From assembly GCF_052119645.1 (NCBI RefSeq), contig NZ_JBGQOM010000005.1, forward strand, positions 186,001 through 250,000: a stretch of 64,000 bases of DNA, given 5' to 3'. Numbering within the stretch: the stretch's first letter is position 1; every line of letters begins with the position of its first letter. This document shows, piece by piece, positions 52,877 to 63,134 of this stretch. The translations under genes and the position numbers were made by a program. Under the pieces are notes generated by a model. It searched no databases and was not told where the DNA came from. It saw only the letters and a program-made list of their open reading frames with translations. Source of the stretch: Paraglaciecola sp030730205 (GTDB lineage Bacteria; Pseudomonadota; Gammaproteobacteria; Enterobacterales; Alteromonadaceae).

Positions 52877-54045
52877 TGCTAGAACTGTTATTTTTGTTGT
52901 TACCTGTTGCCGCCGGGTATGGTTGGGTAATGGGCAGAAATAGTGTACGCCAAGCGCAGCGTAAACAATCCAGTATTTTATCCAAACACTATTACCGTGG
53001 TCTCAATTTTCTCTTATCTGACGAGCCAGACAAGGCCGTAGATACGCTAATCAAGATGATTGATTTGGATAGTGACACAGTTGAAACCCATATTGCCATG
53101 GGAAAATTTTTCAGACATCGCGGTGAATTAGATCGTGCTATTCGTGTTCATCAAAATCTTGTTAGCAAAGATGAAATATCCGCCAGTCAAAGAGAGTCAG
53201 CGTTAAAAGAATTAGGTAGAGACTATGTATTGGCAGGTTTTTTAGAGCGTGCTGAAAATGCTTTTTTACAATTACTCAACAGTGAAAAACATTTTGTCGA
53301 AGCACAAACTCAGCTGTTTAACATTTATCAAACCACCAAAGAATGGGGTAGGGCAATTGAGTTAGCCGAAAACATGATAAACGCCGGAGGCGACAGTGAT
53401 GAGTTGTGCGCACGGGTTGCACATTTTTATTGTGAACAGGCTCTAATCGAATGGCGTAAAGACAATTTGAGTGCAGCGGAAGACTACTTAAAACAAGCCA
53501 TTAAAGTTGATGAAAAAACCGTTAGACCTTGGTTAATGTTGGGCGAGTTAGCGATTCAAAAAGAGCAGTATGAATTAGCAATCGAACACCTATCGCAGGT
53601 ACCCATGCGTGACATTACTTGGCTTTCTGAGGCAATCCCATTAATAGAGAAATGCAGTGAGAAACTGGGTGACGAACGCAAGCTGAGCGGCATTCTTGAT
53701 TTGTATTGGGAGCAATGTGCTACAGCTTATTTGGCTAAAGTTAAGTTGGTCGCCAAGGATGAATCATCTGTTAAAGCTGCAGAATTGTTACTTGGCCAAC
53801 TTAGAACGCATCCCACCATGAAAGGCTTCAAGACGCTGATGGGTTTGTATATCGAGCAACAAGAGGATGAAAATTCTACAAATAGTCTTCGACTGTTAAA
53901 AGAATTAGTTGAAGAACAAATCAAGTTAAGACCCAAATACCGTTGTCATAGCTGTGGTTTTTCTGGCAGTCAATTACACTGGTTATGCCCATCTTGTAAA
54001 AAGTGGGGAGTGGTAAAGCCCATTAAAGGTTTAGATGGTGAATAG
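52876..54045 (+). CDS. lapB: LPS assembly protein B
   Basis: The 389-residue protein (E. coli 389) has one N-terminal membrane helix, then TPR repeats (about 45-340), then a C-terminal rubredoxin-like metal site with CHSCG and CPSCKKWG (about 358-375). LapB guides LpxC to FtsH and so limits LPS synthesis. Tightly linked to lapA and pyrF, as in E. coli. Confidence 0.95.
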   Translation: MLELLFLLLPVAAGYGWVMGRNSVRQAQRKQSSILSKHYYRGLNFLLSDEPDKAVDTLIKMIDLDSDTVETHIAMGKFFRHRGELDRAIRVHQNLVSKDEISASQRESALKELGRDYVLAGFLERAENAFLQLLNSEKHFVEAQTQLFNIYQTTKEWGRAIELAENMINAGGDSDELCARVAHFYCEQALIEWRKDNLSAAEDYLKQAIKVDEKTVRPWLMLGELAIQKEQYELAIEHLSQVPMRDITWLSEAIPLIEKCSEKLGDERKLSGILDLYWEQCATAYLAKVKLVAKDESSVKAAELLLGQLRTHPTMKGFKTLMGLYIEQQEDENSTNSLRLLKELVEEQIKLRPKYRCHSCGFSGSQLHWLCPSCKKWGVVKPIKGLDGE

Positions 54046-54745
54046 TATGGTAGAACCGAAAATTGTCGTTGCATTAGATTTTGACGATGTTAAAAAGGCC
54101 TATAACTTTATCGACAAAGTTGAGCCAAGTTTGTGTAAATTGAAGGTTGGCAAGGAAATGTTTACGCATTTCGGACCTGATTTTGTCACATATTTAATCA
54201 AAAAAGACTTTAACGTATTCTTAGATCTTAAGTTCCATGATATCCCCAATACCGTCGCTAAAGCCTGTGTTGCCGCGGCCGATCTTGGTGTATGGATGGT
54301 GAATGTTCATGCTTCTGGCGGTCCTCTTATGCTGGAGCAGGCTGCAAAAGGCTTGGAGCAGTTTGGCAACGAAAGACCACTGTTGATTGCAGTAACAGTC
54401 TTAACCAGTATGGATCAAGCGCAGTTGAATGCGATCGGCATTACTGTTTCACCAACTCAGCAAGTGATGAATTTAGCAAAATTAACTAAATCGAGTGGCT
54501 TAGACGGAGTTGTATGCTCCGCCCAAGAAGCGAGCATGTTAAAACAAGAACTCGGTCAGGACTTTGTTTTAGTCACTCCAGGAATCAGACCAGCAGGGAG
54601 TGACAAAGGCGATCAAATGAGAATTATGACGCCAAGAGAAGCGGTGATAGCCGGTTCTGATTATTTGGTTGTTGGTCGTCCAATTACTCAAGCCCTCGAT
54701 CCCTTAGCGACATTAATTGAGATCAATAATACCCTTGTGGATTAG
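54035..54745 (+). CDS. pyrF: Orotidine 5'-phosphate decarboxylase
   Basis: The 236-residue TIM barrel converts OMP to UMP in pyrimidine synthesis. It has VVALDFDD (about 10-17), the catalytic DLKFHDIPNTVAKA motif (about 64-77) and the phosphate loop TPGIRPAGSDKGDQ with VVGRPIT. Two in-frame ATGs (54035, overlapping lapB, and 54047) are each preceded by a modest ribosome site, so the first four residues are uncertain. Confidence 0.95.
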   Translation: MVNSMVEPKIVVALDFDDVKKAYNFIDKVEPSLCKLKVGKEMFTHFGPDFVTYLIKKDFNVFLDLKFHDIPNTVAKACVAAADLGVWMVNVHASGGPLMLEQAAKGLEQFGNERPLLIAVTVLTSMDQAQLNAIGITVSPTQQVMNLAKLTKSSGLDGVVCSAQEASMLKQELGQDFVLVTPGIRPAGSDKGDQMRIMTPREAVIAGSDYLVVGRPITQALDPLATLIEINNTLVD

Positions 54746-54774
54746 TATGGTGTATCACCTCAATAGAAAACGAA

Positions 54775-54805
54775 AAGGCCGCTTACAAAGCGGCCTTCAT
54801 TTTTA
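54775..54805. terminator. Terminator between pyrF and ald
   Basis: AAGGCCGCTT and AAGCGGCCTT are exact complements around ACA. Ts follow on the plus strand, and the minus-strand exit is also T-rich, so it can serve both convergent genes. Confidence 0.85.
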
Positions 54806-54836
54806 ACTTTATGGATATCGGTTATACCTATTGTTA

Positions 54837-55970
54837 TTACAGAGTCTCTAGCGCTGTTTTTGCATCCATGTATTCCAAGTTTAACGTTTTGCCTAAGGCA
54901 TCGGTCACTGCTTTGTAGGTCACCTTTCCTTGATAAACATTCAAGCCATTAAGTAGATGCGGGTTGTCTAACATGGCTTGTTTGGGTCCTTTATTAGCCA
55001 AGGCCAAACCAAATGGCAATGTGGCATTGTTCAACGCCATTGTTGAGGTCCTAGCAACGCCACCAGGCATATTAGCAACACAATAATGAACTACGCCGTC
55101 AACGGTATAAACGGGTTCTTGGTGAGTCGTTGCTTTTGATGTTTCGAAACATCCACCTTGGTCAATGGCCACGTCTACAACGACAGATCCTTCTTTCATA
55201 TTTTTAATATGTTCATGGCTTAAGAGTTTTGGCGCGGCAGCGCCAGGAATTAAAACGGCACCAATCACTAGGTCCGCTTTACTAGAGTAATACTCTATTG
55301 CGTCTACAGTAGAAAATACGGTTTTAAGACGACCATCAAAAATATCATCTAACTCTCGTAAACGGGGAAGTGATCGATCAAGAATCGTCACATCAGCACC
55401 GAGACCTAAAGCCATTTTAGCAGAATTAGTTCCTACCACTCCACCACCTATAATCAATACTTTGCCGGGGGCAACGCCAGGTACGCCACCGAGTAAAGTA
55501 CCGCTACCGCCATGGGCTTTTTCTAAGTAGTGTGCACCCGCCTGGACAGCCATACGGCCGGCTACTTCACTCATAGGAGCAAGTAAAGGTAAGCCATTTT
55601 TGATATCGGTTACGGTCTCATAAGCGATGCACGTGGCACCTGATTCTACTAACAATTTAGTCTGTTTAGGGTCTGGCGCTAAGTGCAAATATGTATAAAG
55701 AGTCTGGCCTTTACGTAACATAAGGCATTCATTTTCCTGTGGCTCTTTTACTTTTACAATCATGTCTGCACTTGTAAAAATAGTTGGCGCGTCGGCAATT
55801 ATCTTCGCTCCGGCGGCAATGTATTCTTCGTCAGTAAAGCCAATGGCGCTACCAGCATTAGTTTCTACCCAAACTTCATGAGAGAAGGTCACGAATTCTT
55901 TAACGGCGGCCGGGGTTAAGCCAACACGATATTCATGGTTTTTTATTTCTTTTGGTACACCAATTAACAT
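54837..55970 (-). CDS. ald: Alanine dehydrogenase
   Basis: The 377-residue NAD enzyme interconverts alanine and pyruvate plus ammonia. It starts MLIGVPKEIKNHEYRVGLTP and has the NAD motif VLIIGGGVVGTNSAKMALGL (about 170-190), active-site-type K74 and H96 regions (VKVKEPQ; TYLHLAPD) and the VANMPGGVARTSTMALNNAT loop. The gene is divergent from lrp, with 139 bases between the two start codons. Lrp control of ald is common and the arrangement suggests it here. Confidence 0.96.
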   Translation of the reverse strand: MLIGVPKEIKNHEYRVGLTPAAVKEFVTFSHEVWVETNAGSAIGFTDEEYIAAGAKIIADAPTIFTSADMIVKVKEPQENECLMLRKGQTLYTYLHLAPDPKQTKLLVESGATCIAYETVTDIKNGLPLLAPMSEVAGRMAVQAGAHYLEKAHGGSGTLLGGVPGVAPGKVLIIGGGVVGTNSAKMALGLGADVTILDRSLPRLRELDDIFDGRLKTVFSTVDAIEYYSSKADLVIGAVLIPGAAAPKLLSHEHIKNMKEGSVVVDVAIDQGGCFETSKATTHQEPVYTVDGVVHYCVANMPGGVARTSTMALNNATLPFGLALANKGPKQAMLDNPHLLNGLNVYQGKVTYKAVTDALGKTLNLEYMDAKTALETL

Positions 55971-56109
55971 AGTTTCGCCTTTTCAGTTGGATAGAGTTTG
56001 GGTTTAATTTTGCAGCGGCAGTATAGGCGAACTTTGTTAGAAATTTATCCTGTAATTAAATAGCAATAAGTATAATATATTGATAAATAGTGATTTTGCA
56101 GAATTTAAT

Positions 56110-56595
56110 ATGCTCATCAAAACGCCTAAACACCTAGATAGGATCGATAGAAACATCCTAATCGAATTACAAAAGAATGGAAAAATATCTAATACTGACT
56201 TAGCGACTAAAGTAGGGCTTAGTGCAAGTCCTTGTTTAGAAAGAGTAAAAAGGTTAGAGCAGCAAGGTTACATCAAGGGCTATCATGCCAGAGTCGACCC
56301 AACAAAACTGGGCGCGTCTATGCTGGTCTTTGTTGAAATAACCTTAGTAAAAACTTCAGTCGATATTTTCGAAGACTTTTCTGCTGCGGTGAGAACCCAA
56401 GAAGATATTCAAGAATGTCACCTAGTTTCAGGCAATTTTGATTTTTTGCTAAAGGCTCGAGTGGCTGATATGTCGAGTTATCGTAAATTATTAGGCGACA
56501 CCCTGCTCAGATTACCCGGTGTGAGTGAATCTCGAACTTACGTGGTGATGGAAGAAATTAAAGAATCAATGCAGGTAAAAATTAGTCTCAAATAG
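56110..56595 (+). CDS. lrp: Leucine-responsive regulatory protein
   Basis: The 161-residue regulator (E. coli 164) has the N-terminal HTH (LDRIDRNILIELQKNG, then SNTDLATKVGLSASPCLERV) and the C-terminal RAM domain with ECHLVSGNFDFLLKARVADM and LLRLPGVSESRTYVVMEE, nearly identical to E. coli. It is a global regulator of amino-acid metabolism. I start at ATG 56110. A TTG at 56080 sits right behind a TATAAT (56071-56076) that is probably the -10 box, so it would lie at or before the transcript start. Confidence 0.95.
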   Translation: MLIKTPKHLDRIDRNILIELQKNGKISNTDLATKVGLSASPCLERVKRLEQQGYIKGYHARVDPTKLGASMLVFVEITLVKTSVDIFEDFSAAVRTQEDIQECHLVSGNFDFLLKARVADMSSYRKLLGDTLLRLPGVSESRTYVVMEEIKESMQVKISLK

Positions 56596-56720
56596 CCATG
56601 ATTTATTAAATTTGGTGAAATAACCAGCGAAAGCATTGGCTTAGCTAGGATTTTGAAGTTTGCACTGGTATCTTAGCTTTCTTAAATTTGTAGATGTACA
56701 TATAAACGATAATTGGAACT

Positions 56721-59132
56721 ATGGCGCGACTAACTGGTATTCAAAGGATAATGGAAGTAGGCATGATGCTGAGCTGTGCATTTGCCTTTTTCATTTTATT
56801 GGCCTTATCCTCATTTCATCCAGCCGATCCTGGTTGGAGCCAAGCCGGTTTGCAAAGTGATGTGCATAATTGGGTAGGTCCTATTGGCGCGTGGTTTGCC
56901 GACATATTATTTTTTACACTTGGCGCTTTCGCTTATGGTTTACCTTTTTGCGCGGCTTTCTTGGGATGGTTTTTATTTCAACAAACTAAAAGTATCTTAG
57001 AAATTGATTACCTTACTATTGGGCTAAGAATTATAGGTGTGTTGTTGTTGGTATTGGGTGCTACGGGTCTACTAAGCATGAATATTGACGATATATACAG
57101 TTATTCTGCTGGCGGTTTGGTGGGGGACGTCATGAGTACCGCCCTTGTTCCTTATTTTAGTGTGGTGGGTACCACTTTATTGTTGCTATGCTTTTTTTGT
57201 ACAGGCTTTACCTTAGTCAGCGGTATTTCCTGGTTAAGCATCGTGGATAAGCTAGGTGCAATTACCATTGCGGCTGGCAAGCTGATTTATCGCACGCCCA
57301 GTAAAATCAAACAATCTACCGTACCTTTACTCAATTTTACTAGTAAAGAAGCAAACGAAGATGATTCTGCAGAAAAGTTTGTAGCGACAAAACCTGTTAT
57401 TAGTTCACCCTTTACTAAGTCTAAAGTGGATGCTAAAAACGAGGTAAACACACGCAGTGAACCCAAGATTTTTATTCCTGACGATGTATTTGATGATCCA
57501 CAAGAGTCTGAGCCCCATATTCAATCAGCGAACGAAATTCGCGCCAAGGTTAATGAGGCGCGCAAAACTAAAGTTGTCACTGCGCCTGTAAGCCAAACTG
57601 ATGTTAGTGAAGAAACTACGGATGAAACAGATCTCTCACAACCTTTACCCTCTTTTGATTTATTGCAGCGCGCTGATAAGATTAAAAATCCTATTACTCC
57701 TGAAGAACTCGAAATTGTTTCACGCTTGTTGGAAGAGAAATTAGCGGATTTTAATATTGAGGCTAACGTGGTTGGAGTGTATCCAGGACCGGTTATTACC
57801 CGTTTTGAAATGGAATTAGCGCCCGGTGTGAAAGTCAGCAAAATATCCACTTTGTCTAAAGATTTAGCGCGCGCGATGTCTGCTATGTCGGTGCGCGTGG
57901 TGGAGGTGATACCAGGTAAATCTGTTATTGGTCTAGAATTGCCAAATAAAAATCGCGACATGGTTCGATTAAGCGAAGTGATAAGTTGTGATGTGTTTCA
58001 GTCAGCCGATTCTGCATTGACTATGGTATTAGGCGCAGATATTTCGGGTGAACCCGTTGTGGTTGATTTGGCTAAAATGCCTCATTTACTCGTGGCTGGT
58101 ACAACTGGCTCGGGTAAGTCTGTGGGCGTCAATGTCATGATCCTTAGTTTGCTTTACAAATCAACGCCCGAAGATGTGCGTATGATCATGATTGACCCCA
58201 AAATGTTAGAACTTTCTGTTTATGAAGGGATTCCGCATTTATTGGCGGAAGTTGTCACTGATATGAAAGAAGCTGCGAATGCTCTGCGCTGGTGTGTAGG
58301 TGAAATGGAGCGGCGCTACAAGTTAATGTCAGCACTTGGAGTGCGTAACTTAAAGGGTTACAACCAAAAAGTGAAACAAGCAATTGCTGATGGTGAGCCT
58401 ATTCGAGACCCTTTGTGGCGATTTGAAGAAAGTATGCTTACCGAAGCCCCATTTTTGGAAAAGCTCCCTGCTATTGTTGTAGTAGTGGATGAATTTGCCG
58501 ACATGATGATGATAGTCGGTAAAAAAGTGGAAGAACTCATTGCTCGTATCGCACAGAAAGCGAGGGCGGCTGGTATTCATCTAATTCTTGCCACCCAACG
58601 TCCCTCGGTTGATGTTATTACTGGGCTTATAAAGGCTAATATTCCTACCCGTATCGCTTTTCAAGTATCATCAAAAATTGATTCAAGAACTATCCTCGAT
58701 CAGCAAGGCGCTGAAGCTTTATTAGGTATGGGGGATATGCTGTATTTACCGCCCGGCACAGGTGTACCTACTCGAGTGCATGGTGCGTTTGTTGATGATC
58801 ATGAAGTACATGCGGTGGTCGCTGACTGGAAAAAACGTGGAGCACCGCAATATATTGATGAAATACTCAATGGTGATGCAAACGCTGAAATATTATTACC
58901 CGGCGAACAAGCTGAAGGCGAAGATCAAGAGTTTGATGCATTTTATGACGAGGCAGTGGCCTTTGTGACTGAATCACGCCGAGCGTCAGTGTCTAGCGTG
59001 CAGCGAAAATTTAGAATTGGTTACAATAGAGCGGCGCGTTTAGTTGAACAAATGGAACAAAGTGGCGTCGTAACACCACCAGGTCACAATGGCAGTCGTG
59101 AAGTACTCGCGGCCGCACCACCACGAGATTAA
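56721..59132 (+). CDS. ftsK: DNA translocase FtsK
   Basis: The 803-residue protein has four membrane segments in the first 200 residues, a short acidic linker (about 205-320), a RecA-like motor with Walker A GTTGSGKSVGVN (about 458) and Walker B VVVVDEFADMMM (about 593), and a C-terminal winged-helix gamma domain that reads KOPS (SSVQRKFRIGYNRAARLVEQ). It couples chromosome segregation to septation. The linker is far shorter than in E. coli (1329 aa). lolA follows after 6 bases. Confidence 0.97.
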   Translation: MARLTGIQRIMEVGMMLSCAFAFFILLALSSFHPADPGWSQAGLQSDVHNWVGPIGAWFADILFFTLGAFAYGLPFCAAFLGWFLFQQTKSILEIDYLTIGLRIIGVLLLVLGATGLLSMNIDDIYSYSAGGLVGDVMSTALVPYFSVVGTTLLLLCFFCTGFTLVSGISWLSIVDKLGAITIAAGKLIYRTPSKIKQSTVPLLNFTSKEANEDDSAEKFVATKPVISSPFTKSKVDAKNEVNTRSEPKIFIPDDVFDDPQESEPHIQSANEIRAKVNEARKTKVVTAPVSQTDVSEETTDETDLSQPLPSFDLLQRADKIKNPITPEELEIVSRLLEEKLADFNIEANVVGVYPGPVITRFEMELAPGVKVSKISTLSKDLARAMSAMSVRVVEVIPGKSVIGLELPNKNRDMVRLSEVISCDVFQSADSALTMVLGADISGEPVVVDLAKMPHLLVAGTTGSGKSVGVNVMILSLLYKSTPEDVRMIMIDPKMLELSVYEGIPHLLAEVVTDMKEAANALRWCVGEMERRYKLMSALGVRNLKGYNQKVKQAIADGEPIRDPLWRFEESMLTEAPFLEKLPAIVVVVDEFADMMMIVGKKVEELIARIAQKARAAGIHLILATQRPSVDVITGLIKANIPTRIAFQVSSKIDSRTILDQQGAEALLGMGDMLYLPPGTGVPTRVHGAFVDDHEVHAVVADWKKRGAPQYIDEILNGDANAEILLPGEQAEGEDQEFDAFYDEAVAFVTESRRASVSSVQRKFRIGYNRAARLVEQMEQSGVVTPPGHNGSREVLAAAPPRD

Positions 59133-59138
59133 TAATAC

Positions 59139-59771
59139 ATGTTTAAATCTAGCAAAGTGATACGCATCGCAGTTTGTATGATCACAGTTATCAGCACGCA
59201 GGTTTTTGCTGGTTCAGTAGATGCTTCGCTACTATTGAAACAAAGGCTTACGCAATTACACACCTTTGAGGCACAATTTAATCAACGAGTGACTGATGCT
59301 CAAAACACCGTGTTACAAGAAGCGACAGGGCGCATTGCGCTGCAGTACCCAAATAAGCTTTATTGGCAGCTATATGCTCCCAATGAAAGTGAGTTAATTG
59401 CTGATGGTCAAACACTGTGGCAAATCGACCCTTTTATGGAGCAAGTAGTTGCTGTTAATCAAAATGCTGCCATTGATAATAATCCGCTAATTTTGCTGAC
59501 CAATCCTAATGGCGCTGCTTGGGATGATTTTAACGTTAGTGAAGATAATAATGAATTTAGTATTACACCTAAGGAAGACCAAGCTACTGTGGTTGAATTG
59601 ATTTTAACTTTTAATGAAGCCGCATTAGTCGCCATGAAAATTGTCGACGGTCAGCAGCAAATTAGTGCATTGACGTTTAACGACATAAAGCAAAATAACA
59701 AATTGAATGAGTCATTATTTATCTTCAAAAACAACAGTAACTTTGAACTAGACGACCAACGTACTCAATGA
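59139..59771 (+). CDS. lolA: Outer-membrane lipoprotein carrier LolA
   Basis: The 210-residue periplasmic protein has a signal peptide (about 1-25, ending VFA) and the LolA half-barrel with LKQRLTQLHTFEAQFNQRVT and a PNKLYWQLYAPNESELIADG stretch. It carries lipoproteins from LolCDE to LolB. The stop overlaps the rarA start (ATGA), and ftsK is 6 bases upstream, so the three genes form an operon. Confidence 0.95.
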   Translation: MFKSSKVIRIAVCMITVISTQVFAGSVDASLLLKQRLTQLHTFEAQFNQRVTDAQNTVLQEATGRIALQYPNKLYWQLYAPNESELIADGQTLWQIDPFMEQVVAVNQNAAIDNNPLILLTNPNGAAWDDFNVSEDNNEFSITPKEDQATVVELILTFNEAALVAMKIVDGQQQISALTFNDIKQNNKLNESLFIFKNNSNFELDDQRTQ

Positions 59772-61117
59772 ATAGCGAGTTTAACTTTAATCAGAGCGTA
59801 AACTCTTCTGCATTTTTACCTTTGGCCGCAAAGATGCGGCCAAACACTGTTGAAGAGTATTTTGGTCAACAACATATCATTGGCCCTAATACTCCTTTGC
59901 GTCATGCCTTATTACGTAAACAATGCCACTCGATGATCTTGTGGGGGCCGCCCGGTACAGGTAAAACAACCTTAGCGGAATTAGTTGCCTTACATTGTGA
60001 TGCGCACATTGAACGTTTGTCAGCGGTCAGTGCTGGCGTTAAAGATATCCGTCAAGCCATCGATTCTGCTAAGCGTTATCAAGAACAAGGTCAACGTACG
60101 ATATTATTTGTTGACGAAGTACACCGCTTTAATAAAAGCCAGCAAGATGCTTTTTTACCCTATATCGAAGATGGGACTGTCACGTTTATAGGTGCAACCA
60201 CTGAAAATCCTTCATTTGAGTTAAACCGCGCTTTACTCTCTCGTGCACGGGTGTATGTATTAAAAAGCCTTTCAGAGGCGGAGTTAAATGCGGTACTAAT
60301 CCGCGCTTTAAACGACAAAAAATGGGGCTTAGGTGAGTTTAATCTGCAAATTGAGCCAGCGGCTAAAAGCCTACTAATAGACTTAAGTGGTGGCGATGCT
60401 AGGCGGCTGCTTAATTACCTTGAGTTAAGTGCTGATTTTTTACCCGCAGATCTCGAGCACAAAGTACTTAATGTTGAGCTAGTTAAAAAGGCCGTCGGTG
60501 AAAAAGTCGCTCAGTATGATAAACAAGGTGATCAATTCTACGACCTGATTTCAGCCTTTCATAAATCGGTTCGCGGCTCTTCACCTGATGGCGCTTTATA
60601 CTGGTATGCCCGCATGTTGGTTGCAGGTTGCGACCCTTTGTACATTGCAAGACGACTCCTAGCTATTGCTACCGAAGACATTGGCAATGCAGACCCTAGG
60701 GCGATGCAAGTGTGTTTAAATGCTTGGGATATATTTCAGCGTGTTGGCCCTGCAGAAGGAGAGCGGGCTATCGCTCAAGCGACCATTTATTGCGCCAGTG
60801 CTCCCAAAAGTAACGCCGTTTATGTTGCATTTAAACAAGCACTTAGAGATGCGAAGGAACAAGCGGACTACCCGGTACCTGAACATTTACGTAACGCGCC
60901 TACTAGTTTGATGAAAGACTTAGGGTATGGCGCAGAATATCGTTATGCCCATGATGAAGCCCATGCTTTCGCAGCTGGAGAAAGTTATTTTCCTGAACAG
61001 CTTAAACAAACCCAGTACTACCAGCCCAATGAAAGGGGGCTAGAAATCAAATTAAAAGCAAAATTAGCATTTCTAAATCAATTGAATAATCAGAGCCCAA
61101 TTAAAAGGTATGAATAA
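59768..61117 (+). CDS. rarA: Replication-associated recombination protein RarA
   Basis: The 449-residue AAA+ ATPase (MgsA/RarA) has Walker A WGPPGTGKTT (about 59-68), Walker B ILFVDEVHRF (about 111-120), sensor 1 GATTENPSFE (about 140) and the C-terminal tetramerisation domain (GAEYRYAHDEAHAFAAGESY). It acts at stalled replication forks. The start overlaps lolA and crcB begins directly after the stop (TAAATG). Confidence 0.95.
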   Translation: MNSEFNFNQSVNSSAFLPLAAKMRPNTVEEYFGQQHIIGPNTPLRHALLRKQCHSMILWGPPGTGKTTLAELVALHCDAHIERLSAVSAGVKDIRQAIDSAKRYQEQGQRTILFVDEVHRFNKSQQDAFLPYIEDGTVTFIGATTENPSFELNRALLSRARVYVLKSLSEAELNAVLIRALNDKKWGLGEFNLQIEPAAKSLLIDLSGGDARRLLNYLELSADFLPADLEHKVLNVELVKKAVGEKVAQYDKQGDQFYDLISAFHKSVRGSSPDGALYWYARMLVAGCDPLYIARRLLAIATEDIGNADPRAMQVCLNAWDIFQRVGPAEGERAIAQATIYCASAPKSNAVYVAFKQALRDAKEQADYPVPEHLRNAPTSLMKDLGYGAEYRYAHDEAHAFAAGESYFPEQLKQTQYYQPNERGLEIKLKAKLAFLNQLNNQSPIKRYE

Positions 61118-61510
61118 ATGCAAGGTGCAATGATATACCTTTACATTGCAGTAGGCGGTGCGAGCGGAGCTTGTATGCGCTATTTTCTATCACAATTGAT
61201 CTTTCAATGGTTTGGCAAAGGCTTTCCCTTTGGTACACTAGTGGTCAATGTATTAGGTTCGTTCAGCTTGGGTTTGCTATATTCGTTAATCGAACACGGG
61301 CAAATGGAAGCTACTTTGTGGCGTGCTACTGTCGGTATTGGCTTTTTAGGCGCATTTACCACCTTCTCTACATTTTCTGTTGATACCTTGTATTTGCTTC
61401 AACAAGGCCTCTGGGTAAAGGGAATACTAAATATGTTCCTGAATATGCTGGGGTGTTTATTGGCAGCTTGGTTAGGTACTATTTTTGTTACTTTTTTTGT
61501 TAAAGGCTAA
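61118..61510 (+). CDS. crcB: Fluoride channel CrcB/Fluc
   Basis: The 130-residue protein has four membrane helices with the Fluc signatures GGASGACMRYF (about 13-23), LVVNVLGSFSLG (about 41-52) and GFLGAFTTFSTFS (about 73-85), including the Na+/F- pathway Phe and Thr residues. It exports fluoride as a dual-topology dimer. No fluoride riboswitch can exist in the zero-length gap to rarA. serS follows after 10 bases. Confidence 0.92.
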   Translation: MQGAMIYLYIAVGGASGACMRYFLSQLIFQWFGKGFPFGTLVVNVLGSFSLGLLYSLIEHGQMEATLWRATVGIGFLGAFTTFSTFSVDTLYLLQQGLWVKGILNMFLNMLGCLLAAWLGTIFVTFFVKG

Positions 61511-61520
61511 TTAATACAAT

Positions 61521-62813
61521 ATGTTAGATGCAAAATATCTCCGCAGTGATATTGAACAAACCGCTGCAACACTTAAAAAACGGGGTTTCGACCTAGACGT
61601 TGCGACGTTTAATTCTTTAGAAGAAAAACGTAAAACCTTGCAAATGCGCACACAAGAATTACAAAACGAACGTAATGTGCGCTCCAAATTAATTGGTAAA
61701 GCGAAAGCCTCAGGTCAGGACATCGCCCCCTTGTTAGCTGAAGTAGGTCAACTTGGTGAAGAACTAGACAGTGCGAAAGCAGAACTGACCGCATTGTTAG
61801 ATGAGATCCAGCAGCTTTCTTTAAGTGTGCCAAATTTACCTGACGAGTCAGTGCCTGTCGGCAAAGACGAGAGTGAAAATCAAGAAATTTTGCGCTGGGG
61901 AACACCGCGCACTTTTGATTTTGAGATTAAAGATCACGTTGATTTAGGAGCAAACCTAGCTAATGGTCTCGATTTTGAAACTGCAACCAAGATCACTGGG
62001 TCTCGGTTTGTGGTGATGCGAGGGCAAGTTGCTCGCCTAAATCGTGCAATTGCACAGTTTATGTTAGACCTACACACCTCTGAACACGGCTACCAAGAGA
62101 TGTATGTTCCTTACTTAGTTAATGTAGAAAGTCTTCTAGGTACAGGCCAATTACCCAAGTTTGGTGAAGATTTATTTAATATTAAGCCAGCAACTGAAGA
62201 AGGGCAGGGTCTGTCCTTGATCCCGACGTCTGAAGTGCCCTTGACTAATATTGTGCGCGATGAAATCGTTGCAACCGATAAGCTTCCCTTAAAAATGACG
62301 GCACACACCCCTTGTTTTAGAAGTGAGGCAGGTTCGTATGGCCGTGATACACGAGGCCTAATTCGTCAACATCAATTTGATAAAGTCGAGATGGTCCAAA
62401 TAGTGACACCTGAGACCTCATTTGATGCTTTGGAAGAGTTAACTTCTCACGCTGAAAATGTATTACAACGTCTTGAATTACCCTATCGAAAAGTATTATT
62501 GTGTACGGGAGATATGGGCTTTGGCGCGTGTAAAACCTATGACTTAGAAGTGTGGTTACCCGCGCAAAATACGTATCGTGAAATTTCATCATGTTCTAAT
62601 ATGTTAGACTTTCAAGCGCGTCGCATGCAGGCTCGCTATCGAAACCCTGAAACCAATAAACCTGAATTAGTACACACATTGAATGGCTCTGGTTTGGCGG
62701 TAGGGAGAACCCTAGTTGCTATTTTAGAAAACTATCAACAAGCTGACGGCAGTATTGTTATACCTAAAGTCTTACAGGCTTACATGGGGGGCCTTGAAGT
62801 GATCGGCGGCTAA
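61521..62813 (+). CDS. serS: Seryl-tRNA synthetase
   Basis: The 430-residue enzyme (E. coli 430) charges tRNA-Ser and tRNA-Sec. It has the N-terminal coiled-coil arm (about 27-100), motif 2 TPCFRSEAGSYGRDTRGLIR (about 262-281) and motif 3 NGSGLAVGRTLVAILENYQ (about 390-408). It is the last gene of the ftsK cluster and is followed by a terminator. Confidence 0.97.
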   Translation: MLDAKYLRSDIEQTAATLKKRGFDLDVATFNSLEEKRKTLQMRTQELQNERNVRSKLIGKAKASGQDIAPLLAEVGQLGEELDSAKAELTALLDEIQQLSLSVPNLPDESVPVGKDESENQEILRWGTPRTFDFEIKDHVDLGANLANGLDFETATKITGSRFVVMRGQVARLNRAIAQFMLDLHTSEHGYQEMYVPYLVNVESLLGTGQLPKFGEDLFNIKPATEEGQGLSLIPTSEVPLTNIVRDEIVATDKLPLKMTAHTPCFRSEAGSYGRDTRGLIRQHQFDKVEMVQIVTPETSFDALEELTSHAENVLQRLELPYRKVLLCTGDMGFGACKTYDLEVWLPAQNTYREISSCSNMLDFQARRMQARYRNPETNKPELVHTLNGSGLAVGRTLVAILENYQQADGSIVIPKVLQAYMGGLEVIGG

Positions 62814-63134
62814 TATTAGCTAGAGTTTGAATTTTCAAAAAAACGACACGATTTAAGTGTCGTTTTTGTTTGTCTCATTCATTGTGTTTATCGTTTGTGC
62901 TGTGAGTGTGGTCATCTGACAAGTTATCGACTATGCAGGACGGACGTTCCCCTTAACGTGACGATAATGTCGTATAAAAACCAAACTCGCTACCCTTTGG
63001 CTCCATGTAAGAATAATCGACCTTTGTCGCTCAAACTTTTCATGTAACAACGATGCTACATCTCTGGAGTAATGATTTAATCGCTCTTAGATTGAACAAA
63101 TCCTAACTTTGAAAGATAAAAAACGTCTCAGTCC
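62814..63134. other. Intergenic region between serS and tusE
   Basis: These 321 bases contain the serS terminator at the left. The rest shows no coding frame with a ribosome site, no repeat and no RNA gene that I can recognise. Confidence 0.5.
62837..62867 (+). terminator. Terminator after serS
   Basis: AAAAACGACAC and GTGTCGTTTTT are exact complements around a 7-base loop, followed by more Ts. Confidence 0.88.
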